7,010 nt of DNA from Alphaproteobacteria bacterium (GTDB lineage Bacteria; Pseudomonadota; Alphaproteobacteria; Puniceispirillales; Puniceispirillaceae). Of this stretch, positions 6,482 through 7,010 are shown in pieces; positions within the stretch are counted from its first letter, which is position 1; the number at the start of each line of letters is the position of its first letter. The DNA lies in contig JAACDT010000147.1 of NCBI GenBank assembly GCA_009936885.1, positions 1 to 7,010 on the forward strand, read 5' to 3'. The position numbers and the translations under genes were made by a program. The notes beneath the pieces are model-generated. The model worked only from the letters and a program-made list of their open reading frames with translations, searched no databases and was not told the origin of the DNA.

Positions 6482-7010
6482 ATGGCGATAAATCCAGGAC
6501 AGATTTTTACGGACGCGCGCTTGCTCGATGCAAGCGAAATTGGTGCCGTTCTAGCATCAGCAAGAAGAAGTAAAGAGATGTCGCTTCAGGATTTGTCTGA
6601 TACTTTGCGTATCCCAAAAAATTACCTCAAATGTCTTGAAAATTCTGATTTTGAAAATTTACCAGGTATCGCATATGTCCCTGGATATATTCGAAGCTAT
6701 TGCAAAGCCACTGATATTGATAGCAGTGCTCTTATCGCGGCCTATCTCTCATTTGTAGATGATAAATATGTTGCTCCAATTTACGAAGTGCCGGTTCAAG
6801 CACTTGTTCCTAAGTTTTCGAAGAGTTTTTTTGCGATGGTAGCAGTGATTATTGCTATCATTGGATACACAAGCTGGTTTGTCGTTTTAAGAGATACGCC
6901 TGACCAGGTGGTATCAGTGCCGCCCGTTTCAGAACAAGTCCCGCAAATGGCAGATGCGCGTGATGCAGCCATTCAAAATTTAACCAATGCTAATAGCGAG
7001 CAGGCGATAC
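6482..7010 (+). CDS. RodZ-like protein: cytoplasmic HTH domain plus one membrane segment; cut by window edge
   Basis: The frame is open for 176 codons and runs off the right edge. Residues about 18-80 form an HTH_25-type domain of the RodZ kind: EIGAVLASARRSKEMSLQDLSDTLRI, then YLKCLENSDFENLPG and YVPGYIRSYCKATDID. In RodZ this domain binds the actin homologue MreB instead of DNA. A hydrophobic segment at about 116-136 (FFAMVAVIIAIIGYTSWFVVL) is the likely transmembrane helix, preceded by lysines, which places the N-terminus in the cytoplasm. A polar, proline-rich stretch follows, and the C-terminal DUF4115 domain would lie outside the window. AGGT at 6475-6478 is a close-set ribosome binding site. 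In many Alphaproteobacteria a gene of this type precedes ispG and hisS; that cannot be checked here. A role in cell shape is inferred from the family. Confidence 0.88.
   Translation, partial: MAINPGQIFTDARLLDASEIGAVLASARRSKEMSLQDLSDTLRIPKNYLKCLENSDFENLPGIAYVPGYIRSYCKATDIDSSALIAAYLSFVDDKYVAPIYEVPVQALVPKFSKSFFAMVAVIIAIIGYTSWFVVLRDTPDQVVSVPPVSEQVPQMADARDAAIQNLTNANSEQAI

Noticed and set aside
1..7010. Mobile element, CRISPR array, tRNA, defence system or novel multi-gene system
   Set aside because: All five long genes belong to recognised families, mostly conserved housekeeping ones; no transposase, integrase, periodic repeats, tRNA-like fold or unexplained gene cluster was seen. Composition is even across the window.

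Overview
The window reads as ordinary core chromosome of an alphaproteobacterium with an AT-leaning genome (GC near 40% by eye). The proteins suggest this: a proteobacterial SecA with a C-terminal zinc-binding tail, UbiG of ubiquinone synthesis, a DUF1178 zinc-ribbon protein, and an aspartate kinase next to a RodZ-like membrane HTH protein. The low GC, compact layout and gene order would fit a marine lineage such as SAR116 or a relative, but that placement is an inference from gene content and not a phylogenetic result.

Layout from left to right: (1) positions 1-734, minus strand, an exported parvulin-type peptidyl-prolyl isomerase whose C-terminus runs off the left edge; (2) 735-1030, a 296-base divergent intergenic region with three perfect inverted repeats, the densest non-coding structure here; (3) 1031-3652, secA, complete; (4) 3728-4258, a DUF1178 protein, preceded by a five-codon ORF whose stop overlaps its start codon; (5) 4282-5016, minus strand, ubiG, convergent with the DUF1178 gene; (6) 5116-6339, lysC, diverging from ubiG, with an internal ribosome binding site and ATG that should yield a separate regulatory beta chain; (7) a rho-independent terminator at 6358-6393, then an AT-rich promoter region; (8) 6482 to the right edge, a RodZ-like HTH/transmembrane protein, truncated by the window end.

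The left half is linked to protein export: SecA drives preproteins through SecYEG, and the divergent gene encodes a signal-peptide-bearing foldase that acts on exported proteins. The right half is metabolic (ubiquinone methylation, entry into the lysine/threonine/methionine pathway) and then passes to a probable cell-shape protein. I found no mobile element, CRISPR array, tRNA, rRNA, phage gene or defence gene, and no sign of an undescribed multi-gene system. The observations most worth checking are the internal start in lysC, the inverted repeats in the secA upstream region, and the overlapping mini-ORF before the DUF1178 gene.
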